DNA of 50,875 bases from CAZOWM01 sp964583615 (GCA_964583615.1 CAZOWM010000024.1:1-50875), one strand, 5' to 3'; positions 25,425 through 34,608 are shown, counted from the stretch's first letter. Program-made: numbers and translations. The notes: a model not told the origin generated them from the letters alone.

Positions 25425-26010
25425 CAGGGGGTTTTTACTGGTTATTACCGCGCCCTCGGGAACCGGCAAAACCACCATCTACAGGGACATTCTCGCTCGG
25501 CATCCTGAGATCAGCTTTTCGGTATCCTACACAACGCGAGAGAAACGTTCCGGGGAGGTCAACGGCGAGGATTATTTTTTTATCAGCAGGGAAAAATTTT
25601 TGCACATGATAAGGCAAAATCGTTTTCTCGAGTGGGCGGAGGTGCATGATGAGCTGAAGGGAACTGAAAAGCGACAGGTGGCAGATTTCCTGAAGAGAGG
25701 GAAGGTATGCCTTCTTGATGTTGATGTGCAGGGGGCCCTGAGTATCATGAAAAATTATCCAGATGCAGTCACGGTATTCATTCAGCCGCCGAGCCTGGAT
25801 GAGCTTGAAAAAAGACTCAGAAAGCGGGGCACGGAAAGTGAAGAAAAGCTTCGCTTACGTCTGCTGAACGCAAAAAAGGAACTTGAATACGCGCCGCTTT
25901 TTCAATATATTGTGGTCAATGACAGGGTGGAAAATGCCGTAAAAAGAATAGAACAAATCATCCAGGAAGAGGAAAAAAAAAAGAGGGTAGACCATGGTCC
26001 CGGTTTATAA
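25417..26010 (+). CDS. gmk: Guanylate kinase
   Basis: 197 residues. Phosphorylates GMP to GDP. P-loop ITAPSGTGKTT, SVSYTTREKRSGEVNGEDYFF (GMP-binding), LEWAEVH and LLDVDVQGAL are all family motifs. The TTG at 25417 is taken as start since it gives the expected N-terminus; the ATG-less region offers only a CTG as alternative. A run of ten A (25973-25982) lies near the end, then rpoZ begins inside the gene (17-nt overlap). Confidence 0.95.
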   Translation: MNSRGFLLVITAPSGTGKTTIYRDILARHPEISFSVSYTTREKRSGEVNGEDYFFISREKFLHMIRQNRFLEWAEVHDELKGTEKRQVADFLKRGKVCLLDVDVQGALSIMKNYPDAVTVFIQPPSLDELEKRLRKRGTESEEKLRLRLLNAKKELEYAPLFQYIVVNDRVENAVKRIEQIIQEEEKKKRVDHGPGL

Positions 26011-26203
26011 AATCATTGATTTTAACGGTAACAGGTATCTCATTGCACGGGCGGTAATGAAAAGAGCCAGACAGATCAATTTCATCGGTGATGATGAGCT
26101 GGAAGATTTCGAAGGAAAAATCGCATCCCTTGCACTGAAACAGATATTGAACAATGAAGTCAAATACATCCTTCAAAAAGAAGGTCAGGATAAAGAAACC
26201 TGA
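25994..26203 (+). CDS. rpoZ: RNA polymerase omega subunit
   Basis: 69 residues. Omega folds around the C-terminus of beta' and aids polymerase assembly. The conserved NRYLIARAVMKRARQI helix matches the family (usually NRFeLvllAakRArQL), and LALKQILNNEVKY fits the second helix. GAGGG ribosome site before ATG 25994. Position after gmk is the usual bacterial arrangement. Nothing coding in 26204-26302. Confidence 0.88.
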   Translation: MVPVYKIIDFNGNRYLIARAVMKRARQINFIGDDELEDFEGKIASLALKQILNNEVKYILQKEGQDKET

Positions 26204-26302
26204 CACCCGTGTTTGTTCATATTTTCTCTCCGCAAGCCAGCGTTGCGCATATAATTTAAAAACACAATTCCCAATCCAGGCACAGATCGTAAAGATAAAT
26301 CG

Positions 26303-27217
26303 ATGAACGAGGACTGCACAGTTTTTATTTTTGGTCCAACCGCAGTCGGGAAAACAGCGCTGGCGTGTGAGGTCGCGAAAGACATCGGTGAGATTATATC
26401 AGTCGACTCCATGCAGGTGTACCGGGGTCTTGAGTGCGGTACTGCGAAGCCCTCTGAAGAGCAGCTCAGGACAGTGAAGCACCACCTTGTGAGCGCGATC
26501 CCTCCCGAACAGCGGTTCAGCGCGGGTGATTTTCGGAAAAAGGCGGTACAGCTTATCAGGGAAATCACGGGAAGACGGAAGGTGCCTATTCTCGTGGGTG
26601 GAACCGGTTTGTATTTCAGGACACTGGAGTATGATTTTATGGATGCGCCGAAAGCGCAGACAGCGCTCCGCGAGGCTCTCTACGACAAGGAGGAGTCGGA
26701 GAGTGGCTGTTTGTACAGAGAGCTGATGAACGTTGACCCGGATACTGCTCGCATTGTTCATCACAATGATCTGCTGAGGATCGTGCGCGCATTGGAGGTC
26801 TACTACACGGCTGGGGTTCGTTTTTCCGAGCTCACCGGAAGCTATCGGAAAAAGCAAAGAAGGTACTTTCCTCTGAAAATAGGAATCAGTATTGACAGAG
26901 AGAAGCTTTACGCCCGAATCGAGTCACGATGTGTTCGCATGATTGAGTGCGGGCTTGGGCGTGAAGTGTACGGACTCCTGCAAAAGGGGCACACGGAGAA
27001 GCTTCCATCCATGAAGGGTCTAGGGTACAGCCACTTCATTCAGTACTTTAAAGGGTGCTTTTCACTCGAGGAAACTTTCCGGCTGTTTGTCAGAGATACG
27101 AAACGGTACGCGAAACGGCAGCTTACCTGGTTTCGAGGGGAATCCAACACGGAGTGGTTTGATCCACATGATGCGTCTGTTATTCGGGAAAAAGTCATTG
27201 CATTTGCAGGCCTGTAA
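26303..27217 (+). CDS. miaA: tRNA dimethylallyltransferase
   Basis: 304 residues. Adds a dimethylallyl group to A37 of tRNAs that read U-starting codons. Seen: P-loop GPTAVGKTAL, SVDSMQVYRGLECGTAKPS, HHLV, FSAGDF, VGGTGLYF, and the C-terminal KRYAKRQLTWFR motif. Length is normal. Follows rpoZ after about 100 nt that hold a small hairpin (CGCAA/TTGCG) and a TATAAT-like box. Confidence 0.96.
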   Translation: MNEDCTVFIFGPTAVGKTALACEVAKDIGEIISVDSMQVYRGLECGTAKPSEEQLRTVKHHLVSAIPPEQRFSAGDFRKKAVQLIREITGRRKVPILVGGTGLYFRTLEYDFMDAPKAQTALREALYDKEESESGCLYRELMNVDPDTARIVHHNDLLRIVRALEVYYTAGVRFSELTGSYRKKQRRYFPLKIGISIDREKLYARIESRCVRMIECGLGREVYGLLQKGHTEKLPSMKGLGYSHFIQYFKGCFSLEETFRLFVRDTKRYAKRQLTWFRGESNTEWFDPHDASVIREKVIAFAGL

Positions 27218-27295
27218 TTCATGGTGTACAATGGAAACATCTTGTTGAATCGTGTGTGTGAATGTACCGTATCTCACGAATGAAAGGAGGAACGA

Positions 27296-28372
27296 GTGTA
27301 TAATGTCGTTGTGATGGCGGGCGGAAAAGGGGAGAGGTTCTGGCCAAAAAGCGTCTCGCAGAAACCAAAACAGTTTCAGCGCATCGTGTCGGACCGCACG
27401 ATGATTGAAGAAACGTTTTACCGGGTGTATCCGGAAGTTCCGGCAGAGCGTATATTCATCGTTGCAGGAGAGCGGTTCAGAGAGGTTACTGTTGAGCAAC
27501 TGCCCGATCTGCACCGCAAAAATCTTATTGTCGAACCTGTCGGAAAGAATACCGCTCCGGCCATCGGGCTTGCAGCAGCGTATCTGTTGGATGCCCATAG
27601 AGATGAGGTGATGGTTGTGCTCACGGCGGATCACGTGCTGAAGCCGAAACACGAATTCCTGCGTGCGGTCGAAGCTGCGGCTGCGGCGGCTAAAGGCGGC
27701 TCACTTGTGACGTTCGGCATATCTCCGGACAGACCTGCGGTGGAGTACGGCTACATAGAGATCGGCAAAGTGCGCGGGCGGATCAAGGGGATCGAAGTGT
27801 ATGATGTGGAGAAGTTTCACGAGAAGCCGTCTCTGGAGTGTGCATCCGAATACGTACAGTCAGGGAAGTTTCTGTGGAACGCCGGGCTCTTTGCTTTTAC
27901 GGTCTCCGCTCTTCTCGGTTCGATGAAAACGCATATGCCACGGCTCTACGAGGGGTTGATGCGCATCCACAAAAGCATCGGGACAAAAATGGAGGAAGCG
28001 GTTAAGGAGGAGGAGTTTGCGCAGTTTGAAAGCGTATCAGTCGATTACGGCATCATGGAAAAAGCGCACAACATCGTCTGCGTCAGACCTTCTTTCATTT
28101 GGGATGATGTGGGGTCGTGGGGTTCCGTCGCGCGCCATAGAGAAAAAGATATGCACGGGAACGTGTTCCAGGGGCAGGTGATACTTATCGACGCAAAGGA
28201 CAACATCGTGCTCGGAGATGACGAGTCCTTAATATCGTTGATCGGGATCTCGGACGTCATTGTCGTGAAAGAGGGCCAGAAGATATTGATTGCCCACAGG
28301 TCGCAGGATCAGCGGGTAAAGGAGGTAGTCCGGCATATCGATCAGAACGAAAACTATTCCAAGTTTCGCTAA
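27296..28372 (+). CDS. manC: Mannose-1-phosphate guanylyltransferase
   Basis: 358 residues, the short form without a fused phosphomannose isomerase domain. Makes GDP-mannose from mannose 1-phosphate and GTP for polysaccharide synthesis. Seen: VMAGGKGERFWPKS start, VEPVGKNTAPAIGLAA, LTADHVL, EYGYIEIG, FHEKP and WNAGLF. GTG 27296 follows AGGAGG at ideal spacing. The 78 nt before it carry nothing else evident. Confidence 0.94.
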   Translation: MYNVVVMAGGKGERFWPKSVSQKPKQFQRIVSDRTMIEETFYRVYPEVPAERIFIVAGERFREVTVEQLPDLHRKNLIVEPVGKNTAPAIGLAAAYLLDAHRDEVMVVLTADHVLKPKHEFLRAVEAAAAAAKGGSLVTFGISPDRPAVEYGYIEIGKVRGRIKGIEVYDVEKFHEKPSLECASEYVQSGKFLWNAGLFAFTVSALLGSMKTHMPRLYEGLMRIHKSIGTKMEEAVKEEEFAQFESVSVDYGIMEKAHNIVCVRPSFIWDDVGSWGSVARHREKDMHGNVFQGQVILIDAKDNIVLGDDESLISLIGISDVIVVKEGQKILIAHRSQDQRVKEVVRHIDQNENYSKFR

Positions 28373-28429
28373 TGGAGTTGATGGGGTGTGAATAATTCAA
28401 TATATTATGCATACATGTGAGGGAAACGA

Positions 28430-28804
28430 ATGGCAGAGAACGATTCAAATATTCTTGAAGCAGGTTTTTCTTCTCTCGTGCTCACACTGAGCTCTTCGGC
28501 GTGGGTAGGGCTCGGAAAGATCGCTGATCCGATTTCGGGGGAGATGAAGACAGATCTCTCCGGGGCAAAGTTTGCGATCGATACCCTTGTGATGCTCAGA
28601 GAAAAAACCAAGGGGAACCTCACAAAAGATGAGGAGAAGATATTGTACAGTGTCGTTGCTGAGCTTCAGGCGAATTACGCGGAAACGGTATTTTCAAGAA
28701 ACCACAAATCAGAAGAAATCCCCGCTGAAAAGGACATCCCCGCCCCTGAAGCCGGTTCAGAGCAGAGCGCAGAAGAGGGGAATCGGCTTAAGCCGGAGGG
28801 CTGA
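28430..28804 (+). CDS. DUF1844 family protein
   Basis: 124 residues. The core (residues 10-85) has FSSLVLTLSSSAWVGLGKI and AKFAIDTLVMLREKTKGNLTKDEEKIL, the DUF1844 signature. The tail is Glu/Pro-rich and probably disordered. Function unknown; often encoded near folate or cofactor genes. Good GAGGG ribosome site before ATG 28430. Confidence 0.9.
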   Translation: MAENDSNILEAGFSSLVLTLSSSAWVGLGKIADPISGEMKTDLSGAKFAIDTLVMLREKTKGNLTKDEEKILYSVVAELQANYAETVFSRNHKSEEIPAEKDIPAPEAGSEQSAEEGNRLKPEG

Positions 28805-28858
28805 GGAGCTCGTCCTTTTCTCAAGAAACAGACTTCATCATTTATGTTGGGAGGAAGA

Positions 28859-28948
28859 ATGCCTTCAGGGAAAAAGAGGAAGAGGCAAAAAATCGCGAAT
28901 CACAAGAGAAAAAAGCGATTGCGGAAAAACAGACACAAAAAGAAGTAG
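28859..28948 (+). CDS. 29-aa basic AURKAIP1/COX24 (mS38/bS22-like) protein
   Basis: Too short for normal ORF calling, but with a strong GGGAGG ribosome site and a sequence starting MPSGKKRKRQKIA and ending RLRKNRHKKK. That pattern is the AURKAIP1/COX24 domain found in small proteins of Bacteroidota and others, related to mitochondrial ribosomal protein mS38 and mycobacterial bS22. A small-ribosomal-subunit protein is the likely role. Lies between the DUF1844 gene and folP. The family match is from memory. Confidence 0.8.
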   Translation: MPSGKKRKRQKIANHKRKKRLRKNRHKKK

Positions 28949-28961
28949 GAACCTGTACAGA

Positions 28962-29777
28962 ATGAGGAAACTATCGTTTGGGGGAAACACATTGATCATG
29001 GGCGTGATCAATGTGACCCCCGATTCATTCTATAAGGGAAGCAGAGTTCAGCAGAGAGAGGCTGCCGTTGAACGGGCGCTGTATTTTGAAAGGGCCGGAG
29101 CGGATATCGTGGATGTCGGCGGACTTTCGACCAGACCCGGTGCAGAGGAAATAGATGCTGATGAAGAGGCCGGAAGGGTTGTTCCGGTCATCGAATCGAT
29201 CAGAAAAAAAAGCGATGTGCTCATCTCGGTTGACACCTACAGGTCTGAGGTAGCCCGGCAGGCGGTTACAAGCGGTGCACAGATCATCAACGACATATCC
29301 GGTCTGCGATTCGACAAGACGCTCCCTGATGTTGTTCGAAACACCGATGCTTACATCGTTCTAATGCATATACGCGGAAAACCAGCACACATGCAGGCGC
29401 GAGCAGCATATCGAGATGTGATTGCTGAAATATCGGAGGAGCTTGATTCGTCAGTCCGCACTGCTCTCGGTGCGGGGATCAGCCCTTCAAGAATCATACT
29501 CGATCCTGGAATCGGTTTTGCAAAAACTGCGGAGCACAATCTCGCTCTCATCAAATACCTGCCGAGGATAAAAGAAAAGGGGTATCCTGTCCTCATCGGT
29601 CTCTCGAGGAAGTCTTTTCTGGGTGTGTATACGGGTCTTGAACCGGATGACAGACTAATACCTACGATCGCGGCAAATGCTATATCTATTTTTCAGGGTG
29701 CCGATATTATAAGAGTACACGATGTAGAGGAAGCAAAATACACAGCCGCGATCGCTGATGCGATCAAAAACGCTTAA
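28962..29777 (+). CDS. folP: Dihydropteroate synthase
   Basis: 271 residues from ATG 28962; the frame is open further upstream only over the tail of the DUF1844 gene and the 29-aa gene. Joins p-aminobenzoate with dihydropterin pyrophosphate in folate synthesis. Family marks: IMGVINVTPDSFY, GADIVDVGGLSTRPGA, IINDISGL, ILDPGIGFAKT, GLSRKSF and the C-terminal RVHDVEE. Followed closely by cdaA. Confidence 0.95.
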   Translation: MRKLSFGGNTLIMGVINVTPDSFYKGSRVQQREAAVERALYFERAGADIVDVGGLSTRPGAEEIDADEEAGRVVPVIESIRKKSDVLISVDTYRSEVARQAVTSGAQIINDISGLRFDKTLPDVVRNTDAYIVLMHIRGKPAHMQARAAYRDVIAEISEELDSSVRTALGAGISPSRIILDPGIGFAKTAEHNLALIKYLPRIKEKGYPVLIGLSRKSFLGVYTGLEPDDRLIPTIAANAISIFQGADIIRVHDVEEAKYTAAIADAIKNA

Positions 29778-29785
29778 GAACTCCC

Positions 29786-30556
29786 ATGGATATTATCCTC
29801 AATGTTCACTGGATAAAGACCTATCTACTGCCGGTAATCGATATTGCGATTATTGCATTTGTCATCTACAGGATTTATCTGATGATTTCAGGAACAAGAG
29901 CGATCCAGGTGGTCAAGGGGCTTGCACTCATTATTTTTGCTGCGTGGTTTTCCCAATTTCTCCATCTGGAAACTGTGAGCTGGGTGTTGCAGCAGCTCAT
30001 CCAGGTTGCGGTGATTGCGGTTATTATCCTCTTCCAGCCGGAATTACGGAGAATGCTCACGAAGCTCGGGCAGAACAGGTTTTTAGGTGCCTTCTTTAAA
30101 GAGAGCAAAAACATCATTGATACACTCATTTCCTCCGTGGAAGCACTTTCCCGCAGCAAAACAGGAGCACTCATTGTCATTGAAGCAAACGTCGGACTGA
30201 AAAACTATATTGAAACCGGTATTGTGATTGACGCTCTATTGAGCAGCGATCTCATCTGTTCCATATTTAAAAAGGAGTCTCCACTCCATGACGGAGCAAT
30301 CATTGTGAGGAGAGATCGGGTGGTTGCCGCAAAATGCATTCTTCCGTTGACCGACAGGCACGAGCTTCTCGAAGGGTACGGAACGAGGCACTTCGCAGCT
30401 TTAGGGCTTGCAGAAGAAACCGATGCGTTTGTGATCGTTGTTTCGGAGGAGACAGGAAAAATATCCCTCGCATGGAACGAAAACATCATGCTTGGAATCA
30501 CGAGTAAACGGCTCCGGGAGCAGTTGAACGAACTTTTTCTCATGACGTCTCAGTGA
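29786..30556 (+). CDS. cdaA: Diadenylate cyclase CdaA (c-di-AMP synthase)
   Basis: 256 residues. Three N-terminal membrane helices (IDIAIIAFVIYRIYLMI, ALIIFAAWFSQFL, VAVIAVIILFQPEL) precede the DisA_N domain that makes c-di-AMP from two ATP. The DGA motif is present in SPLHDGAII (about residue 167). The second catalytic motif reads RHF (residues 201-203) where the family has RHR, an unusual change at a phosphate-contacting position. Directly followed by cdaR, its regulator. Confidence 0.93.
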   Translation: MDIILNVHWIKTYLLPVIDIAIIAFVIYRIYLMISGTRAIQVVKGLALIIFAAWFSQFLHLETVSWVLQQLIQVAVIAVIILFQPELRRMLTKLGQNRFLGAFFKESKNIIDTLISSVEALSRSKTGALIVIEANVGLKNYIETGIVIDALLSSDLICSIFKKESPLHDGAIIVRRDRVVAAKCILPLTDRHELLEGYGTRHFAALGLAEETDAFVIVVSEETGKISLAWNENIMLGITSKRLREQLNELFLMTSQ

Positions 30557-30560
30557 ATCC

Positions 30561-31511
30561 ATGAAAACACACATACTGAAAAAGATTACCTACAAGTGGC
30601 ACATCAAGCTTCTTTCACTCGGGCTTGCCGCGATGCTCTGGGTGTATGTTGACAATCTCAAGGAGAAGGAGCGGTTCGTGTCCGTGCCTGTTGAGGTACG
30701 CAATATTCCACACGGGTACATGTTGTCGGACGGTGTTCCGCCGTCGGTAAAAGTCATTCTCAAGGGAAAGGAGAGTAGACTCGCTCTTCTCGATGAAACG
30801 TCCATTATCGGGTACATCGATCTCGAGAACAGTGAGAAGCTCAGTCGAAGAGAAATCATGATAGTCGATAAAAACAGCATCCCGCAGGGAATTTCGGTCA
30901 AGGAAATAACGCCGCGGATTATCGACGTTTCAATAGAGCGGGTTGAAGAGCGGTCGGTCATGGTGATTCCTGTTATCACCGGAGAGCCGCCTTTTGGATA
31001 TTTCTTTGAAGATGTTATCATCGATCCGGAGAAAGTCTTTGTCAGTGGTCCGGAGTCGCTGATAAAAACGCTCGAATCGGTGTACACAAAGGATATCAGT
31101 ATAAAAAACCTCACCGAAACCACTGTCAAGGAGGTCGGGCTGGATTTGCCGGACGAAAAAATCTCACTCGATGAGGAGATGGTCGTCAGTGTGAAGGTTA
31201 TCATAAAAGAACAATACGTCCTGAAACGAATAGAGAAAAAAGAGGTTCTGCCGCAAAACCTAAAAGAAGGATATGACGCAATGATTGAGGATGTGACCGT
31301 CTCCACGCTCATCAAGGTTCCAAAAAGGCTCGAGCGGGAGCTGTCTGCTGAAAGCATCAGTATTTTCGTTGACTGTGAAGAAGTTGACGAAGCGGGTACG
31401 TTCACGCTTCCTCTCGGGGTCAACAGCATGATCCGGGACATCACTTTTTTAAAAACAGAACCGAACACGGTCACAATCGCGGTGAAGAAAAAAAAGGAAA
31501 ACCCCCGGTGA
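30561..31511 (+). CDS. cdaR: YbbR-domain protein CdaR, regulator of CdaA
   Basis: 316 residues. One N-terminal membrane helix (HIKLLSLGLAAMLWVYVDN) and then YbbR domains outside the membrane; VEVRNIPHGYMLSDGVPPSVKVILKG and PEKVFVSGPESLIKTLESV are repeated YbbR units. CdaR interacts with and modulates CdaA in firmicutes. The four-base gap to cdaA supports co-expression. Confidence 0.9.
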   Translation: MKTHILKKITYKWHIKLLSLGLAAMLWVYVDNLKEKERFVSVPVEVRNIPHGYMLSDGVPPSVKVILKGKESRLALLDETSIIGYIDLENSEKLSRREIMIVDKNSIPQGISVKEITPRIIDVSIERVEERSVMVIPVITGEPPFGYFFEDVIIDPEKVFVSGPESLIKTLESVYTKDISIKNLTETTVKEVGLDLPDEKISLDEEMVVSVKVIIKEQYVLKRIEKKEVLPQNLKEGYDAMIEDVTVSTLIKVPKRLERELSAESISIFVDCEEVDEAGTFTLPLGVNSMIRDITFLKTEPNTVTIAVKKKKENPR

Positions 31512-31536
31512 TTTTTTCACGTTCCTGAGGTTTTCC

Positions 31537-32427
31537 TTGCGGGAAATATCATCACTTATGGAGCATGATGTGGAAGAACAGCAGGTGAAAATATCATACC
31601 ACGCGAAAAAGCCCACGCACTGTCCCGTGTGCGGCGCCTCCTTCAGAAAGGAAGAAATGCTCTCAGGCGGCGGGAGGCTGATTGCAAAAGATACGACTGA
31701 CGAGCTGAGACGGATCTACCAGCCAAGTAAAAAGGCAGGAGAGATCTATCCGCTTATATATTCGGTCACGGTATGTCCGGAGTGTTTGTATGCTGCCTAT
31801 CCCGAGGATTTTCTGCACATTAAAACGGAACACATATCCACAGCATTTTCTCAGATGAAAAAGAGAAAAGAGGACTTGGCGCTGATATTCCCGACTCTTG
31901 ACTTCATCGCTCCCAGAGACCTCTTTAGCGGCACTGCGAGTTATCTACTTTCCATCGGGTGCTACGCGTTCCACAGCAAAGAACGTGCCCCAACATTCAA
32001 AAAGGCACTCTCCTCGCTGCGGGGGGCGTGGCTGTTTGAAAATCTCGACCAAAAATATCAGAACAAGAATTATGACAGGCTCAAGTTCATCATGTATGAG
32101 AAAGCGATTATCTACTACGAGAAAACGGTAAAATACGCACAGACAGGAGAAGAGCGGGTTGATGCGATAAAGAATTTCGGTCCTGATCTTGATAAAAATT
32201 ATGGTTTTCCGGGAGTGCTCTTCGTTTCGACGCTTCTTCAGTTTAAATACGGGAATGGAAGCGTGAAGGAGGAGCGAATCAAGATACTGCAGGCATCCAG
32301 AAGGATGGTCAGCAGGATCTTCGGTATGGGAAAGTCATCCAAGAGCAAACCCACGCTTATTCTTGACCGCGCAAAAGATCTCTACGAGCGTATCGGAGAA
32401 AAAATTGCGGAGCTCAAAGAACAATGA
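31537..32427 (+). CDS. DUF2225 family protein
   Basis: 296 residues. CPVCGASFRKEEM and VTVCPECLYAAYPEDF are two zinc-ribbon-like CxxC pairs of the DUF2225 family; a TPR-like helical C-terminal part follows. Function unknown, but the family co-occurs with spirochaete and firmicute genomes. TTG 31537 is chosen because GAGG lies six bases ahead; ATG 31558 has none in range. Overlaps truA by 4 nt (ATGA). Confidence 0.87.
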   Translation: MREISSLMEHDVEEQQVKISYHAKKPTHCPVCGASFRKEEMLSGGGRLIAKDTTDELRRIYQPSKKAGEIYPLIYSVTVCPECLYAAYPEDFLHIKTEHISTAFSQMKKRKEDLALIFPTLDFIAPRDLFSGTASYLLSIGCYAFHSKERAPTFKKALSSLRGAWLFENLDQKYQNKNYDRLKFIMYEKAIIYYEKTVKYAQTGEERVDAIKNFGPDLDKNYGFPGVLFVSTLLQFKYGNGSVKEERIKILQASRRMVSRIFGMGKSSKSKPTLILDRAKDLYERIGEKIAELKEQ

Positions 32428-33155
32428 GACAGATCGCGATGGAAATCGCCTACGACGGATCGCATTTTTCCGGATGGCAGATACAGCCCAATGCCGTGAC
32501 GGTTCAGGGAGTGATCGAGGAAAGCCTCGGACGGATTTTGAAAACGCAGACCGCTCTGCGGGTTGCAGGGAGAACCGATACGGGAGTGCACGCAATCGGG
32601 CAGATCGCCTCATTTAAAACCTCGAGCAGAATGACCGGGAACCAGTTCAAGGAAGCACTCAATTCGGTCCTCCCTGAACGAATACGCATTGTCGATGCAT
32701 ATGAGGTATCCTCGGAGTTTCATCCGCGGTACAGCGCGAAGAAACGCTGGTACAGGTACATAATCAGCACAGCCCCAATTCTTATGCCGTTTTTTTTCAA
32801 CTATGTCCTGTGGGTGAAGCGCCGCGTGGACGCGACGCTCTTGAATGAGTACTGCGGCAGAATCATCGGACAGCATGATTTTCGCAGCTTCGCCACTCTC
32901 GGCCCTGGTGATGTTCCGTACAGGGAAATTTATGAGTGTGAGTGCACAAAGAAAAACGACTTTGTGCTTATTGACATTACAGCAAACGCCTTTTTAAGGA
33001 AAATGATTCGCACACTCATCGGGACTTTTCTCGAGCTCGAGAAAAAGAAGAAGGGTCCAGACAGGGTAACCGAAATTCTCGAGATGCACACGCGTGCAGA
33101 GGCCGGCGCGACAGCCTGTCCGGCCGGGCTCTACCTTGTAAAGGTGTTTTACTAA
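32424..33155 (+). CDS. truA: tRNA pseudouridine(38-40) synthase
   Basis: 243 residues. Converts uridines 38-40 in the anticodon stem to pseudouridine. The catalytic aspartate is in GRTDTGVHAIGQ; YDGSHFSGWQ, FHPRYSAKKRWYRY and ATACPAGLYLVKV are further family motifs. ATG overlaps the preceding stop. Confidence 0.95.
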   Translation: MRQIAMEIAYDGSHFSGWQIQPNAVTVQGVIEESLGRILKTQTALRVAGRTDTGVHAIGQIASFKTSSRMTGNQFKEALNSVLPERIRIVDAYEVSSEFHPRYSAKKRWYRYIISTAPILMPFFFNYVLWVKRRVDATLLNEYCGRIIGQHDFRSFATLGPGDVPYREIYECECTKKNDFVLIDITANAFLRKMIRTLIGTFLELEKKKKGPDRVTEILEMHTRAEAGATACPAGLYLVKVFY

Positions 33156-33221
33156 TACACGATATATGACGAAAATAATCTTAGAGATTTTTGTAAAGAT
33201 ACTTCTTACCGGATTGCATAC

Positions 33222-34565
33222 ATGTTAATTGTCGTGCTGTTCATTGTGATTGCGATTATCGGGGTGATTCTCATCTATTTTATGCAGACCTCACAGAACA
33301 GAAAAAGAATCGAAAGGGCACTCGAGCTCTTCAAGACCGAAAGATATAGAGAAGCGCTGGCGCTCTTTCAGGAGCTGTATGCAAAGGATTCAGGCAACAA
33401 GCTCTACAACTGGTACATCGGCCAGTGCTACGAATATCTCGACAACTACGAGCTTGCACTCGTGGAGTACAACAAGGCATCTCTGAGCACGACGTTCGAT
33501 CCGCCGCTCGATGAGGTGGAGATACATAAACGGATTGCGCTGGTGAATCTGGAATTGGGAAACCTGAACAGGGCGTATCAGGAGTTTCAAATCGTCACTA
33601 CACTGGATACCAAAAACGCAGAGGCTTACTTTTATCTCGGCACCCTTGCGAAAAACAAAGGGGAGCTCCAGAAAGGTGTCGAATTTTTTGAAAAGGCCTA
33701 CAGACATAGAAGAGAATACCCTGAAGCCTATCTTGAGCATGGAAAGCTGAACCTCATGCTCAATCACACCGAAAAGGCGAAAAGATCGTTTTTGCAGGCG
33801 ATTAACCAGAACCCCGATTTAAACGAATCTCATTTCCAGTATGCTGTTGTGCTGGAAAAAGACAAAGTCTATCAAAAAAGCATCGACGAATTCCAGCTCG
33901 CGATCAGAGATGAACGCTTCAAATTCGACTCGTTCGTTCACCTTGCAAACATACATATGGCCCTTTCCGAAAGTGAAACTGCGTTCAACTATTTCGAGGA
34001 GGCCCTTGCAGAGGGGACTGCGGACTCGAACAGTCTCCTGGAAGCCAAGTACGAATATGCAAATTATCTTATTCAGCATGGAGAAATTAACAAGGCACTC
34101 ACACTGTGGAACGCGGTCTACAGTCAGGATGCGCATTTCAGGGACGTCGAAAACAAGATAGACGTGTATAGCGAGATAAGTAAAAGCGGGAACCTCACCC
34201 GCTTAATGACGTCCACTAAGGAAGAGTTTTTAAAAATAGGGCAAACACTGTGTGCTCTTCTTCATATAAAAACAGATCACTACAAAATCACCAAAAATGA
34301 TCTGATCGAGTTTATCGGAAATCAACGGTCAGGAAGAGATGATATCGCCTGCGTACTCTATTTTGTCAAATGGACGACTCAGGTGGGGGAACTTCAGGTT
34401 CGCGAGCTCCTGGAGAAAGTGGTGGATGAGGGAGCGTTGAAGGGGATATTCGTCACCACCACACACTTTTCCGACAAAGCGTTGAATCTCGCCAAAATAC
34501 GGCCCCTCGAGCTCATAGAGCGTGAGCGGCTCGAAGGGCTGCTGACAAAAATCTTTCAGCAGTAA
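33222..34565 (+). CDS. Membrane-anchored TPR protein with Mrr-like C-terminal domain
   Basis: 447 residues. An N-terminal helix (LIVVLFIVIAIIGVILIYF) anchors it, TPR units fill residues 30-300 (e.g. AYFYLGTLAKNKGELQKGVE). The last 100 residues resemble the restriction-endonuclease-like Mrr_cat fold: RSGRDDIACVLYFVKWTTQVGELQVREL then GIFVTTTHFSDKALNLA and ELIERERLEGLL. The Asp and Lys of the nuclease site seem kept, but the usual Gln/Glu before the Lys is Phe, so catalysis is doubtful. A TPR gene ahead of dksA is also seen in treponemes. Role unknown. Confidence 0.82.
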   Translation: MLIVVLFIVIAIIGVILIYFMQTSQNRKRIERALELFKTERYREALALFQELYAKDSGNKLYNWYIGQCYEYLDNYELALVEYNKASLSTTFDPPLDEVEIHKRIALVNLELGNLNRAYQEFQIVTTLDTKNAEAYFYLGTLAKNKGELQKGVEFFEKAYRHRREYPEAYLEHGKLNLMLNHTEKAKRSFLQAINQNPDLNESHFQYAVVLEKDKVYQKSIDEFQLAIRDERFKFDSFVHLANIHMALSESETAFNYFEEALAEGTADSNSLLEAKYEYANYLIQHGEINKALTLWNAVYSQDAHFRDVENKIDVYSEISKSGNLTRLMTSTKEEFLKIGQTLCALLHIKTDHYKITKNDLIEFIGNQRSGRDDIACVLYFVKWTTQVGELQVRELLEKVVDEGALKGIFVTTTHFSDKALNLAKIRPLELIERERLEGLLTKIFQQ

Positions 34566-34608
34566 ACCGGTTTTTCCCAACGTAAAAAAAATCATGTAAA
34601 AATTTTGT

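Noticed and set aside
25973..25982. A second A10 run near the gmk stop, similar to the MoxR one
   Set aside because: A -1 slip leads into a frame that is neither gmk nor rpoZ, rpoZ has its own good ribosome site and ATG, and gmk reads through normally, so no recoding is needed.
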